DNA from: Thunnus maccoyii | Lineage: Eukaryota > Chordata > Actinopteri > Scombriformes > Scombridae | NCBI RefSeq assembly: GCF_910596095.1 | Contig: NC_056550.1 | Span: forward strand, 5,976,501 to 6,040,500 | Direction of reading: 5' to 3' | DNA: 64,000 bases | Shown: positions 1 through 10,583 of the stretch, piece by piece | Numbering within the stretch: the first letter of the stretch is position 1 | Layout of the letters: every line of letters begins with the position of its first letter | Made by a program: the position numbers and the translations under genes | Notes under the pieces: model-generated | The model's database searches: none | What the model was told of the DNA's origin: nothing | The model's input: only the letters and a program-made list of their open reading frames with translations

Positions 1-1084
1 CTGTGAAATCTATGGATATTTTTTACCGTGGCCTGCTCCATGGCAGGCTTATGGTCAAGCTTAACTCAGCTGCATGTCAAAGAATGTCCGACAGACAGAA
101 ACAGACTCTCAAAAGATGGTTCCATCATGTCTTTTCGCACTCGCAACTCTTATTTAAAAGCTTAGCATTTATCATTTAAGAAATCAAAGTGTGCCAGCAT
201 TATTTTGAAATGATTTATTTATTAATTCAAAAGAAAATTAAATAAAGCCCAAACTATGACCTTCTGCTGTGTTTAAATGTATACAGTGGTAACTGCGTAT
301 AGTGATAAAGTTACAGTGATCAGCTGCTTATCAAAAAGCTCTGAGACAGAATCATTCCTATACAACATTTATGCTGTTTGAATAAGTCACCTATAGAAAA
401 CAAGCAGTCAGCCTACAGTATTCATTTTGGGTCTCTTCATACATGACAACATATGGAAAAACATTTTAAACCATGTAAATCTATTTTTGCACTTTACTCC
501 CATGATAAGTGGCTGCTGCTGCGTGGACACTGAAATCATGACAGAGACAAAAAGTCGTTTTCTCTCAATGAAAAATGTAGTCTCCCCGAAACTTATGACA
601 ATGAGGGGATTTAAGTTAATTTCACCGTTTCAAAAATGTGCACATGGCGTTTGAAACAGCTGTACTGTATTTTGAAACCGTTGTTAAAATCTGTATCTTT
701 ATATTCATGGGGACTAATAAATATATGAATGTCAATTAGATGGTATTCTGCATGACAAATAAAGGAAAAGGTTATAATAATCATCTGCTTATACTGATAT
801 TTGACCCAGACAGACGTGATCATTATAAGTGGCTTCCACTGTACTTATATCCTTCCTTACAGTTAATTTTTAACTTTCAGTGATGCTTGTAAATGGATCC
901 TGTGAAAGACAAAATGTGTCAAAGAGTATGATAATGTTGTAAAGCTCTCTTAAGTTGCCTACACCATTATTTTAAATATACATCAGATATTATCTAGCCT
1001 ATTGATAATATAATCACAGTCACTCATCTGAATGCTCATTTATTAACAAATAAAGATAAAACCATGAATGGGAACAATCTAACC
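1..1084. other. Unannotated AT-rich stretch
   Basis: I see no convincing exon, RNA gene or terminal repeat here. Open frames are short and of ordinary random length. Similarity to the tandem unit begins abruptly at about 1,085, so this is the left flank of the array. Confidence 0.4.
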
Positions 1085-1489
1085 CCATCTTTTGTTCCTT
1101 TTGGCTGGGATCTCCTCCCTTTTTCTTTGCTTTCTTTGCACTTTGAGTACAGTTTATTATTGTTAAAACGAAGCTTGTTTTGTTTTCATGAAATATTGCT
1201 GTTTTGTCATTCTTTTATTTTCCACTGACAACCTTCAGCACAATGGCAAATAGGAAAGGTTACATCAAGTTGTCTATTTACAACATGACATGTTTATTTT
1301 ATTGACCTCATTTCAACTTTATTTACACATTACACACAGACAGATCTGGGATTTTATATGTCAGTATTTAGAAAAAAAAAAAGCATCTCCATTTCTGAAG
1401 AATATCAAGTTATTCTAACTTGGATACACTGCTGTGATTCTGAAAAACAAACAAGGAAAACTTCACACGCCACAAAAACCAAGTAGCCT

Positions 1490-1522
1490 GTGCGTAAAGA
1501 TGTTCCCGCGGGTTTTACGCAC
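1490..1522. repeat. Unit hairpin, copy 1
   Basis: Nine-base arms GTGCGTAAA and TTTACGCAC flank a spacer containing the self-complementary octamer CCCGCGGG. Equivalent sites are at 4,611-4,643, 7,869-7,901 and 11,333-11,365. In the last copy the central octamer is changed to CCCGCAGG but the arms are intact. The function is unknown. Confidence 0.8.
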
Positions 1523-2344
1523 GGACAATGTGCAGGTTTGTGTAGGTGATCAAGAGTTCAAAGTCCAGCACAACATACATCAGTGAGTACATAACACAAT
1601 GTGAGAGGCACATATTGCAGGAAGATCGAGCCATTGCTCAGTAGAGTGTAATACACTGTTGTGTCCTCAAACAAGGTTCAGCGCCAGAAAAGGTTCAACA
1701 TCAAAGTTCACTCACCGACTCAGCAGCAGTCTGAATCACTGCTAGCAGCTGATGTCATCTGCCGAGGAAGACTGAACTGTTGGAGCTGCTTTTACACTTC
1801 AACCTTATGTGAACATATCACATCTTTCACAATAGTTGTACTTTTAACGTGCAAACAAATAAATCAATCAAATAAGAATAAACCAATGACCTCACACACA
1901 GTTTGTCTGAAAGGAACATTTCTTTTAATCTTGAAAACATGTTTAAAAATGACAATTCAACTTCACAAATGTTCAATCATTCTTGTATAAAATTCTAACA
2001 ATGATTTAGTGATAAATGATGAGGATAGCATATTGATTGTAATCCCGGTTATTTTTGACCCACTTACGGAAGAGTGTAGCTTCACATTTTCGGAGGTAAA
2101 CAGCCGAGATTTTGGCCATTTAATCATCCATAAACTTACTGATCGTTAGTCCTTCATCTGAATGCCGGATCCGGTTCTTGTGTCTGTCAACGGGATTGAA
2201 ATATTATTTTCCAATACGAAGTCCAACAACTGGTCAGAGTATAAACCCAGAAAACTTTGCAGTTTCTGAGGAGCAGTGTTCAATGTTATCACTTTTTCGG
2301 GAATCAATTTCGGGATGATGTGTGACTATGTGTGTGAGGTTTAT

Positions 2345-3160
2345 CGGATAAACATCCGGCATAAACTTCGGCTTTACGTATTCCGAAAATGATGTTTAAA
2401 CTCCGGTATAGACCTCGGGATAAAACTTCGGGATAAATCTCCGGGATAAAATTCCGGGATAAACTTCGGGATAAACCTCCGGCATAAACTCCGGTATAGA
2501 CCTCGGGATAAACCTCCGGGATAAACCTCCGGGATAAACTTCGGGCATAAACCCCGGTAGAAACCTTTTTCTTGCTTTACGTATTCCGAAAATTATGTTC
2601 ATAAACCCCGGTATAAATCTCGGGATAAACCTCCGGGATAAACCTTCGGGATAAACCTCCGGGATAAAACTTCGGGATAAACTTCGGGCATAAACCCCGG
2701 TAGAAACCTTTACTTGCTTTACGTATTCCGAAAATTATGTTCATAAACCCCGGTATAGATCTCGGGATAAACGTCCGGGATAAAACTCCGGCCCGGGTTT
2801 TTTCCCCGACGTTTAACCTTTACTTGCTTTACGTATTCCGAAAATTATGTTCATAAACCCCGGTATAGATCTCGGGATAAACGTCCGGGATAAATCTCCG
2901 GCCCGGGTTTTTTCCCCGACGTTTAACCTTTACTTGCTTTACGTATTCCGAAAATTATGTTCATAAACCCCGGTATAGATCTCGGGATAAACCTCCGGGA
3001 TAAAACTCCGGGATAAACCTCCGGGATAAAACTTCGGGCATAAACCCCGGTAGAAACCTTTACTTGCTTTACGTATTCCGAAAATTATGTTCATAAACCC
3101 CGGTATAGATCTCGGGATAAACGTCCGGGATAAACCTCCGGTCGGGTTTTTTCCCCGACG
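2345..3160. repeat. CCGGGATAAA minisatellite, unit 1
   Basis: The core is about 13 bp (ATAAACCTCCGGG and variants such as ATAAACTTCGGG), repeated irregularly. It is superimposed on a longer period of roughly 110-130 bp marked by TTTACGTATTCCGAAAA. The block ends in a GTCGGG/CCCGAC hairpin with a T-rich loop just before ORF1. Long minus-strand frames rich in Pro, Gly, Tyr and Arg through this block are a by-product of the repeat. Confidence 0.9.
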
Positions 3161-3239
3161 TTTAACTCAATAAGAATCAGTGACTTGACTGACTCTTCAT
3201 TGTCACAATCCAACGTTTCCCATTTCAACGCAGCAAACC

Positions 3240-3458
3240 ATGGACCGAGTCAGCGGAGTGTTTTTTGGTTCACTGCGGCAGATATTTGTCTTTCTCCGGG
3301 ATTTGGTGTCTCAGCTTGATGTACAGCTGGACGAGGGCGACCCTCAAGGATTCGGTGTCATCATTTCCCGCGGCGGAGTCATACTTGTTCGGATATCCAT
3401 CAGTGGACTGCTGAATGTGATGTTCAAGAGAGGTGACGCGCAGAGTAGCAGAGTTTGA
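3240..3458 (+). CDS. Hypothetical ORF1, 72 aa, array copy 1
   Basis: I do not recognise this product. The ATG lies in the context AACCATGG, which fits a vertebrate initiation site. The 72 residues have an amphipathic N-terminal half (RQIFVFLRDLVSQLDVQL) and a core shared by all six copies, VIISRG...ISISGLLNV. There is no signal peptide or recognisable domain. Upstream of the ATG, between the minisatellite and the gene, is the segment TTGACTGACTCTTCATTGT, which is repeated again inside the unit. Comparing the copies by eye, substitutions fall at all codon positions, so I see no clear sign of protein-level selection. It could be a small lineage-restricted gene or part of a noncoding transcript. 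Confidence 0.3.
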   Translation: MDRVSGVFFGSLRQIFVFLRDLVSQLDVQLDEGDPQGFGVIISRGGVILVRISISGLLNVMFKRGDAQSSRV

Positions 3459-3468
3459 GCACAGCGAC

Positions 3469-3843
3469 ATGTGCGGCGCGGTTGATCCGTGGGACTGTGG
3501 GAGCTTCGCTCTGACTTCAACGAACAGCTTCATAATGAAACTCTGCAGAGAGCGACCCTGTCAGATGACGACACACCCACAGTACTGGAGGGGAGGAACC
3601 AGAGTGAACTGCACTTCAACCACTACAGGAGCCTCAACTACAACAACAACATGCACAGACTGCGCGCTGCTGGTGTACTTATGGACAACACTGCTGATGG
3701 TGCTGAGATGGAAGTCACTGGACTTGACTGACTCTTCATTGTCTGGATGCAACATTTTCGATTTCAACGCAGCAAACTATTCACCGAGTCAGCGGAGTGA
3801 TTTTTGGTTCACTGCGGCAGCTCCCACAGCACAGTACTGCTGA
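3469..3843 (+). CDS. Hypothetical ORF2, 124 aa, array copy 1
   Basis: This frame begins 10 nt after the ORF1 stop, in another reading frame, at an ATG inside GCGACATGTGC. The residues include several Cys, a Thr/Ser-rich stretch around 50-62 and then a hydrophobic segment (ALLVYLWTTLLMVLRW) that could be a membrane helix. The last third runs through the truncated duplicate of the gene start and so may be fortuitous. A third frame over the same DNA is open for 80 codons but has no ATG start. Function unknown; translation is unproven. Confidence 0.22.
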   Translation: MCGAVDPWDCGSFALTSTNSFIMKLCRERPCQMTTHPQYWRGGTRVNCTSTTTGASTTTTTCTDCALLVYLWTTLLMVLRWKSLDLTDSSLSGCNIFDFNAANYSPSQRSDFWFTAAAPTAQYC

Positions 3844-3860
3844 TGGTGCTGAGATGCAGA
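3721..3860 (+). repeat. Truncated internal duplicate of the unit's gene start, copy 1
   Basis: The DNA around the ORF1 start (about 3,182-3,290) is repeated here up to TTCACTGCGGCAG. It then jumps to the gene's 3' segment (ACTGCTGATGGTGCTGAGATG, also found near 3,690). In this copy the duplicated start codon is destroyed (TATTCACC in place of TATGGACC). Counterparts are at 6,980-7,119 and 10,444-10,583. Confidence 0.8.
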
Positions 3861-4160
3861 GAAATACACAACCAACGTCTCATCAACTTTTGGCTTTTAT
3901 TATTTTAGTTTGTTTTTTTTAGTTTGGGTTGGAGATCACCGGTAGTCCAGTTCTCGGCTTTTGTTTTAGTTAAGTTTAGATGATATTTTGCTTTTGATAG
4001 TTTAGGGGGATGCGCTGGGTGCGACGGCCCATTGCGTGGCTGGCTCAGTAGCTTCCCCGTCTTTTGTTCCTTTTGGCCGGGATCTCCTCCCTTTTTCTTT
4101 GCTTTCTTTGCACTTTGAGTACAGTTTATTATTGTTAAAACGAAGCTTGTTGTTTTCATG

Positions 4161-4313
4161 GTAACTCAGAGATCTTGGTGTCCTTGTATATGTTTCGGTC
4201 TCCAGCTGAGCCTCTGTATGTTTAGAGAGGCTGTAACACAATGATTTGATGAGACCATTTTTTTTCTCCTGTCACGCTTTCAATCTGTCAATAAAACTAT
4301 GAATCATTTTCAG
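4161..4313 (+). other. Intron-like GT...AG segment, absent from the first partial unit
   Basis: This 153 bp block starts GTAACT after TTTTCATG and ends TTTTCAG before AAATATTG, with a pyrimidine-rich 3' part. The partial unit at 1,085 onward joins TTTTCATG directly to AAATATTG at about 1,190, as if the block had been spliced out. The block also contains an AATAAA, so it could instead be the end of a transcript. Confidence 0.5.
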
Positions 4314-6089
4314 AAATATTGCTGTTTTGTCACTCTTTTATTTTCCACTGACAACCTTCAGCACAATGGCAAATAGGAGAGGTTACATCAAGTAGTCTAT
4401 TTACAACATGACATGTTTATTTTATTGACCTCATTTCAACTTTATTTACACATTACACACAGACAGATCTGGGATTTTATATGTCAGTATTTAGAAAAAA
4501 AAAGCATCTCCATTTCTGAAGAATATCAAGTTATTCTAACTTAGATACACTGCTGTGATTCTGAAAAACAAACAAGGAAAACTTCACACGCCACAAAAAC
4601 CAAGTAGCCTGTGCGTAAAGATGTTCCCGCGGGTTTTACGCACGGACAATGTGCAGGTTTGTGTAGGTGATTAAGAGTTCAAAGTCCAGCACAACATACA
4701 TCAGTGAGTACATAACACAATGTGAGAGGCACATATTGCAGGAAGATCGAGCCATTGCTCAGTAGAGTGTAATACACTGTTGTGTCCTCAAACAAGGTTC
4801 AGCGCCAGAAAAGGTTCAACATCAAAGTTCACTCACCGACCCTGCTGACAGGTCATGTGGAATATTGAAGCGTGCTGTGGCCTCTCACTTTATCTAACGT
4901 TCATGAAACAATCTGGCAGTCTTCATCTGTCCTCCTCCCCTCCCAAACCTCATTCTGATCAAATGTTAGTCTTAATTAAAGCTTACAGTGATTTCAAAAT
5001 AAGCTCATTTCTGCATGAAAAACACATTTCTCATTGTATCTGATTGTAGCTTTATCATTTCAAATTCTTATGAATGATCACTTCATGAAGGTTTTTATGG
5101 AGACAAAATAGCAGAAAGTCATGAAGAAAGGACCAGATAATGTCCGACTGATACATCATAACCTGTGAGAATGATGAATGAATGTCCTCACATACTTCAA
5201 CTACTGTTAGAACAGTGACAAAGGTGGAGGCTTCACTTGTTACTGTCATACACAGACACAGTCTGACTATCAACAATTGAGTGAGTGACATGTTGCCTCT
5301 TGACCAATCCAAACTTTTTATTTTCCTCCTGGCCAACAGTCAGGTTCATGGACACTGTATGGCACAGTGACGCGCTAGCCACTAACATCTTATTGGCTAG
5401 CTTCTCTATGACACATGACCGTGAACTGTGTGCACCTCCCAAATACTTGCTCATGTCTCATCATGTGTTGCCAGCAGCAGTCTGAATCACTGCTAGCAGC
5501 TGATGTCATCTGCCGAGGAAGACTGAACTGTTGGAGCTGCTTTTACACTTCAACCTTATGTGAACATATCACATCTTTCACAATAGTTGTACTTTTAACG
5601 TGCAAACAAATAAATCAATCAAATAAGAATAAACCAATGACCTCACACACAGTTTGTCTGAAAGGAACATTTCTTTTAATCTTGAAAACATGTTTAAAAA
5701 TGACAATTCAACTTCACAAATGTTCAATCATTCTTGTATAAAATTCTAACAATGATTTAGTGATAAATGATGAGGATAGCATATTGATTGTAATCCCGGT
5801 TATTTTTGACCCACTTACGGAAGAGTGTAGCTTCACATTTTCGGAGGTAAACAGCCGAGATTTTGGCCATTTAATCATCCATAAACTTACTGATCGTTAG
5901 TCCTTCATCTGAATGCCGGATCCGGTTCTTGTGTCTGTCAACGGGATTGAAATATTTTTTTCCAATACGAAGTCCAACAACTGGTCAGAGTATAAACCCA
6001 GAAAACTTTGCAGTTTCTGAGGAGCAGTGTTCAATGTTATCACTTTTTCGGGAATCAATTTCGGGATGATGTGTGACTATGTGTGTGAG

Positions 6090-6420
6090 GTTTATCGGAT
6101 AAACATCCGGCATAAACTTCGGCTTTACGTATTCCGAAAATGATGTTTAAACTCCGGTATAGACCTCGGGATAAAACTTCGGGATAAATCTCCGGGATAA
6201 AATTCCGGGATAAACTTCGGGATAAACCTCCGGCATAAACTCCGGTATAGACCTCGGGATAAACCTCCGGGATAAACCTCCGGGATTAAACTTCGGGCAT
6301 AAACCCCGGTAGAAACCTTTACTTGCTTTACGTATTCCGAAAATTATGTTCATAAACCCCGGTATAGATCTCGGGATAAACGTCCGGGATAAACCTCCGG
6401 TCGGGTTTTTTCCCCGACGT
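6090..6420. repeat. CCGGGATAAA minisatellite, unit 2
   Basis: Same core and same closing hairpin as in unit 1, but less than half as long. Expansion or contraction of this block explains part of the period difference between units. Confidence 0.9.
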
Positions 6421-6498
6421 TTAACTCAATAAGAATCAGTGACTTGACTGACTCTTCATTGTCACAATCCAACGTTTCCCATTTCAACGCAGCAAACC

Positions 6499-6717
6499 AT
6501 GGACCGAGTCAGCGGAGTGTTTTTTGGTTCACTGCGGCAGATATTTGTCTTTCTCCGGGATTTGGTGTCTCAGCTTGATGTACAGCTGGACGAGGGCGAC
6601 CCTCAAGGATTCGGTGTCATCATTTCCCGCGGCGGAGTCATACTTGTTCGGATATCCATCAGTGGACTGCTGAATGTGATGTTCAAGAGAGGTGGCGCGC
6701 AGAGTAGCAGAGTTTGA
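6499..6717 (+). CDS. Hypothetical ORF1, 72 aa, array copy 2
   Basis: Almost identical to copy 1; the visible protein change is Asp to Gly in the C-terminal RGGAQSSRV. Same upstream context, AACCATGG. It is unrecognised, and the same doubts about translation apply. Confidence 0.3.
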   Translation: MDRVSGVFFGSLRQIFVFLRDLVSQLDVQLDEGDPQGFGVIISRGGVILVRISISGLLNVMFKRGGAQSSRV

Positions 6718-6727
6718 GCACAGCGAC

Positions 6728-7102
6728 ATGTGCGGCGCGGTTGATCCGTGGGACTGTGGGAGCTTCGCTCTGACTTCAACGAACAGCTTCATAATGAAAC
6801 TCTGCAGAGAGCGACCCTGTCAGATGACGACACACCCACAGTACTGGAGGGGAGGAACCAGAGTGAACTGCACTTCAACCACTACAGGAGCCTCAACTAC
6901 AACAACAACATGCACAGACTGCGCGCTGCTGGTGTACTTATGGACAACACTGCTGATGGTGCTGAGATGGAAGTCATTGGACTTGACTGACTCTTCATTG
7001 TCTGGATGCAACATTTTCGATTTCAACGCAGCAAACTATGGACCGAGTCAGCGGAGTGATTTTTGGTTCACTGCGGCAGCTCCCACAGCACAGTACTGCT
7101 GA
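6728..7102 (+). CDS. Hypothetical ORF2, 124 aa, array copy 2
   Basis: It starts 10 nt after the ORF1 stop, like copy 1, with the same Thr-rich stretch and hydrophobic segment. The final third reads through the truncated gene-start duplicate, which here keeps its ATG. Confidence 0.22.
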   Translation: MCGAVDPWDCGSFALTSTNSFIMKLCRERPCQMTTHPQYWRGGTRVNCTSTTTGASTTTTTCTDCALLVYLWTTLLMVLRWKSLDLTDSSLSGCNIFDFNAANYGPSQRSDFWFTAAAPTAQYC

Positions 7103-7119
7103 TGGTGCTGAGATGCAGA
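6980..7119 (+). repeat. Truncated internal duplicate of the gene start, copy 2
   Basis: Same structure as the copy at 3,721, but with an intact ATGGACCG. It could encode only a short fragment before joining the 3' segment. Confidence 0.8.
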
Positions 7120-7419
7120 GAAATACACAACCAACGTCTCATCAACTTTTGGCTTTTATTATTTTAGTTTGTTTTTTTTAGTTTGGGTTGGAGATCACCG
7201 GTAGTCCAGTTCTCGGCTTTTGTTTTAGTTAAGTTTAGATGATATTTTGCTTTTGATAGTTTAGGGGGATGCGCTGGGTGCGACGGCCCATTGCGTGGCT
7301 GGCTCAGTAGCTTCCCCGTCTTTTGTTCCTTTTGGCCGGGATCTCCTCCCTTTTTCTTTGCTTTCTTTGCACTTTGAGTACAGTTTATTATTGTTAAAAC
7401 GAAGCTTGTTGTTTTCATG

Positions 7420-7571
7420 GTAACTCAGAGATCTTGGTGTCCTTGTATATGTTTCGGTCTCCAGCTGAGCCTCTGTATGTTTAGAGAGGCTGTAACACAA
7501 TGATTTGATGAGACCATTTTTTTTCTCCTGTCACGCTTTCAATCTGTCAATAAAACTATGAATCATTTTCA
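7420..7571 (+). other. Intron-like GT...AG segment, unit 2
   Basis: Counterpart of 4,161-4,313, bounded by TTTTCATG and TTTTCAG. The sequence after the AG has small differences (AAAATTGCTG). Confidence 0.4.
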
Positions 7572-9324
7572 GAAAATTGCTGTTTTGTCACTCTTTTATT
7601 TTCCACTGACAACCTTCAGCACAATGGCAAATAGGAGAGGTTACATCAAGTAGTCTATTTACAACATGACATGTTTATTTTATTGACCTCATTTCAACTT
7701 TATTTACACATTACACACAGACAGATCTGGGATTTTATATGTCAGTATTTAGAAAAAAAAAGCATCTCCATTTCTGAAGAATATCAAGTTATTCTAACTT
7801 GGATACACTGCTGTGATTCTGAAAAACAAACAAGGAAAACTTCACACGCCACAAAAACCAAGTAGCCTGTGCGTAAAGATGTTCCCGCGGGTTTTACGCA
7901 CGGACAATGTGCAGGTTTGTGTAGGTGATTAAGAGTTCAAAGTCCAGCACAACATACATCAGTGAGTACATAACACAATGTGAGAGGCACATATTGCAGG
8001 AAGATCGAGCCGTTGCTCAGTAGAGTGTAATACACTGTTGTGTCCTCAAACATCAAAGTTCACTCACCGACCCTGCTGACAGGTCATGTGGAATATTGAA
8101 GCGTGCTGTGGCCTCTCACTTTATCTAACGTTCATGAAACAATCTGGCAGTCTTCATCTGTCCTCCTCCCCTCCCAAACCTCATTCTGATCAAATGTTGG
8201 TCTTAATTAAAGCTTACAGTGATTTCAAAATAGGCTCATTTCTGCATGAAAAACACATTTCTCATTGTATCTGATTATAGCTTTATCATTTCAAATTCTT
8301 ATGAATGATTACTTCATGAAGGTTTTTACGGAGACAAAATAGCAGAAAGTCATGAAGAAAGGACCAGATAATGTCCGACTGATACATCATAACCTGTGAG
8401 AATGATGAATGAATGTCCTCACATACTTCAACTACTGTTAGAACAGTGACAAAGGTGGAGGCTTCACTTGTTACTGTCATACACAGACACAGTCTGACTA
8501 TCAACAATTGAGTGAGTGACATGTTGCCTCTTGACCGATCCAAACTTTTTATTTTCCTCCTGGCCAACAGTCAGGTTCATGGACACTGTATGGCACAGTG
8601 ACGCGCTAGCCACTAACATCTTATTGGCTAGCTTCTCTATGACAAATGACCGTGAACTGTGTGCACCTCCCAAATACTTGCTCATGTCTCATCATGTGTT
8701 GCCAGCAGCAGTCTGAATCACTGCTAGCAGCTGATGTCATCTGCCGAGGAAGACTGAACTGTTGGAGCTGCTTTTACACTTCAACCTTATGTGAACATAT
8801 CACATCTTTCACAATAGTTGTACTTTTAACGTGCAAACAAATAAATCAATCAAATAAGAATAAACCAATGATCTCACACACAGTTTGTCTGAAAGGAACA
8901 TTTCTTTTAATCTTGAAAACATGTTTAAAAATGACAATTCAACTTCACAAATGTTCAATCATTCTTGTATAAAATTCTAACAATGATTTAGTGATAAATG
9001 ATGAAGATAGCATATTGATTGTAATCCCGGTTATTTTTGACCCACTTACGGAAGAGTGTAGCTTCACATTTTCGGAGGTAAACAGCCGAGATTTTGGCCA
9101 TTTAATCATCCATAAACTTACTGATCGTTAGTCCTTCATCTGAATGCCGGATCCGGTTCTTGTGTCTGTCAGCGGGATTGAAATATTTTTTTCCCAATAC
9201 GAAGTCCAACAACTGGTCAGAGTATAAACCCAGAAAACTTTGCAGTTTCTGAGGAGCAGTGTTCAATGTTATCACATTTTCGGGAATCAATTTCGGGATG
9301 ATGTGTGACTATGTGTGTGAGGTT

Positions 9325-9895
9325 TATCGGATAAACATCCGGCATAAACTTCGGCTTTACGTATTCCGAAAATGATGTTTAAACTCCGGTATAGACCTCG
9401 GGATAAACCTCCGGGATAAAACTTCGGGATAAATCTCCGGGATAAAATTCCGGCATAAACTCCGGTATAGACCTCGGGATAAACCTCCGGGATAAACCTC
9501 CGGGATAAACCCCGGTAGAAACCTTTACTTGCTTTACGTATTCCGAAAATTATGTTCATAAACCCCGGTATAGATCTCGGGACAAACCTCCGGGATAAAC
9601 CTCCGGGATAAACTTCGGGCATAAACCCCGGTAGAAACCTTTACTTGCTTTACGTATTCCGAAAACTATGTTCATAAACCCCGGTATAGATCTCGGGATA
9701 AACGTCCGGGATAAACCTCCGGGATAAACCTCCGGGATAAAACTTCGGGATAAACTTCGGGCATAAACCCCGGTAGAAACCTTTACTTGCTTTACGTATT
9801 CCGAAAATTATGTTCATAAACCCCGGTATAGATCTCGGGATAAACGTCCGGGATAAAACTCCGGTCGGGTTTTTTCCCCGACGTTTAACTCAATA
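9325..9895. repeat. CCGGGATAAA minisatellite, unit 3
   Basis: The same 13 bp core and the longer period marked by TTTACGTATTCCGAAAA, ending in the GTCGGG/CCCGAC hairpin before ORF1. Confidence 0.9.
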
Positions 9896-9962
9896 AGAAT
9901 CAGTGACTTGACTGACTCTTCATTGTCACAATCCAACGTTTCCCATTTCAACGCAGCAAACC

Positions 9963-10181
9963 ATGGACCGAGTCAGCGGAGTGTTTTTTGGTTCACTGCG
10001 GCAGATATTTGTCTTTCTCCGGGATTTGGTGTCTCAGCTTGATGTACAGCTGGACGAGGGCGACCCTCAAGGATTCGGTGTCATCATTTCCCGCGGCGGA
10101 GTCATACTTGTTCGGATACCCATCAGTGGACTGCTGAATGTGATGTTCAAGAGAGGTGGCGCGCAGAGTAGCAGAGTTTGA
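9963..10181 (+). CDS. Hypothetical ORF1, 72 aa, array copy 3
   Basis: Near-identical to copies 1 and 2 (Ser to Pro in the core, giving VRIPISGLL). Unrecognised product; same context and same caution as copy 1. Confidence 0.3.
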   Translation: MDRVSGVFFGSLRQIFVFLRDLVSQLDVQLDEGDPQGFGVIISRGGVILVRIPISGLLNVMFKRGGAQSSRV

Positions 10182-10191
10182 GCACAGCGAC

Positions 10192-10566
10192 ATGTGCGGC
10201 GCGGTTGATCCGTGGGACTGTGGGAGCTTCGCTCTGACTTCAACGAACAGCTTCATAATGAAACTCTGCAGAGAGCGACCCTGTCAGATGACGACACACC
10301 CACAGTACTGGAGGGGAGGAACCAGAGTGAACTGCACTTCAACCACTACAGGAGCCTCAACTACAACAACAACATGCACAGACTGCGCGCTGCTGGTGTA
10401 CTTATGGACAACACTGCTGATGGTGCTGAGATGGAAGTCATTGGACTTGACTGACTCTTCATTGTCTGGATGCAACATTTTCGATTTCAACGCAGCAAAC
10501 TATGGACCGAGTCAGCGGAGTGATTTTTGGTTCACTGCGGCAGCTCCCACAGCACAGTACTGCTGA
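10192..10566 (+). CDS. Hypothetical ORF2, 124 aa, array copy 3
   Basis: Starts 10 nt after the ORF1 stop, and its sequence is essentially that of copy 2. Translation unproven. Confidence 0.22.
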   Translation: MCGAVDPWDCGSFALTSTNSFIMKLCRERPCQMTTHPQYWRGGTRVNCTSTTTGASTTTTTCTDCALLVYLWTTLLMVLRWKSLDLTDSSLSGCNIFDFNAANYGPSQRSDFWFTAAAPTAQYC

Positions 10567-10583
10567 TGGTGCTGAGATGCAGA
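10444..10583 (+). repeat. Truncated internal duplicate of the gene start, copy 3
   Basis: Same join as in units 1 and 2 (GCGGCAG followed by CTCCCACAGCACAG). The fusion therefore arose before the array was amplified. Confidence 0.8.

Noticed and set aside
2345-3160. Regularly spaced repeats resembling a CRISPR array
   Set aside because: Repeats are about 13 bp without unique spacers of constant length, and the DNA is clearly eukaryotic.
3489-3731. Third-frame protein of 80 codons over ORF2
   Set aside because: It has no ATG (opens at GTG) and a stop shortly upstream. By-eye substitution pattern between copies is not biased to third positions.
4838-5475. The roughly 640-bp block missing from the first unit as a second intron
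   Set aside because: The junction in the first unit (CCGACTCAGCAGCAG) cannot be produced by removing a GT...AG interval on either strand; an ordinary indel fits better.
2396-9622. Minus-strand frames rich in Pro, Gly, Tyr, Arg across the minisatellites
   Set aside because: They follow the repeat period and change with repeat number; no start context, splice sites or domain supports coding.
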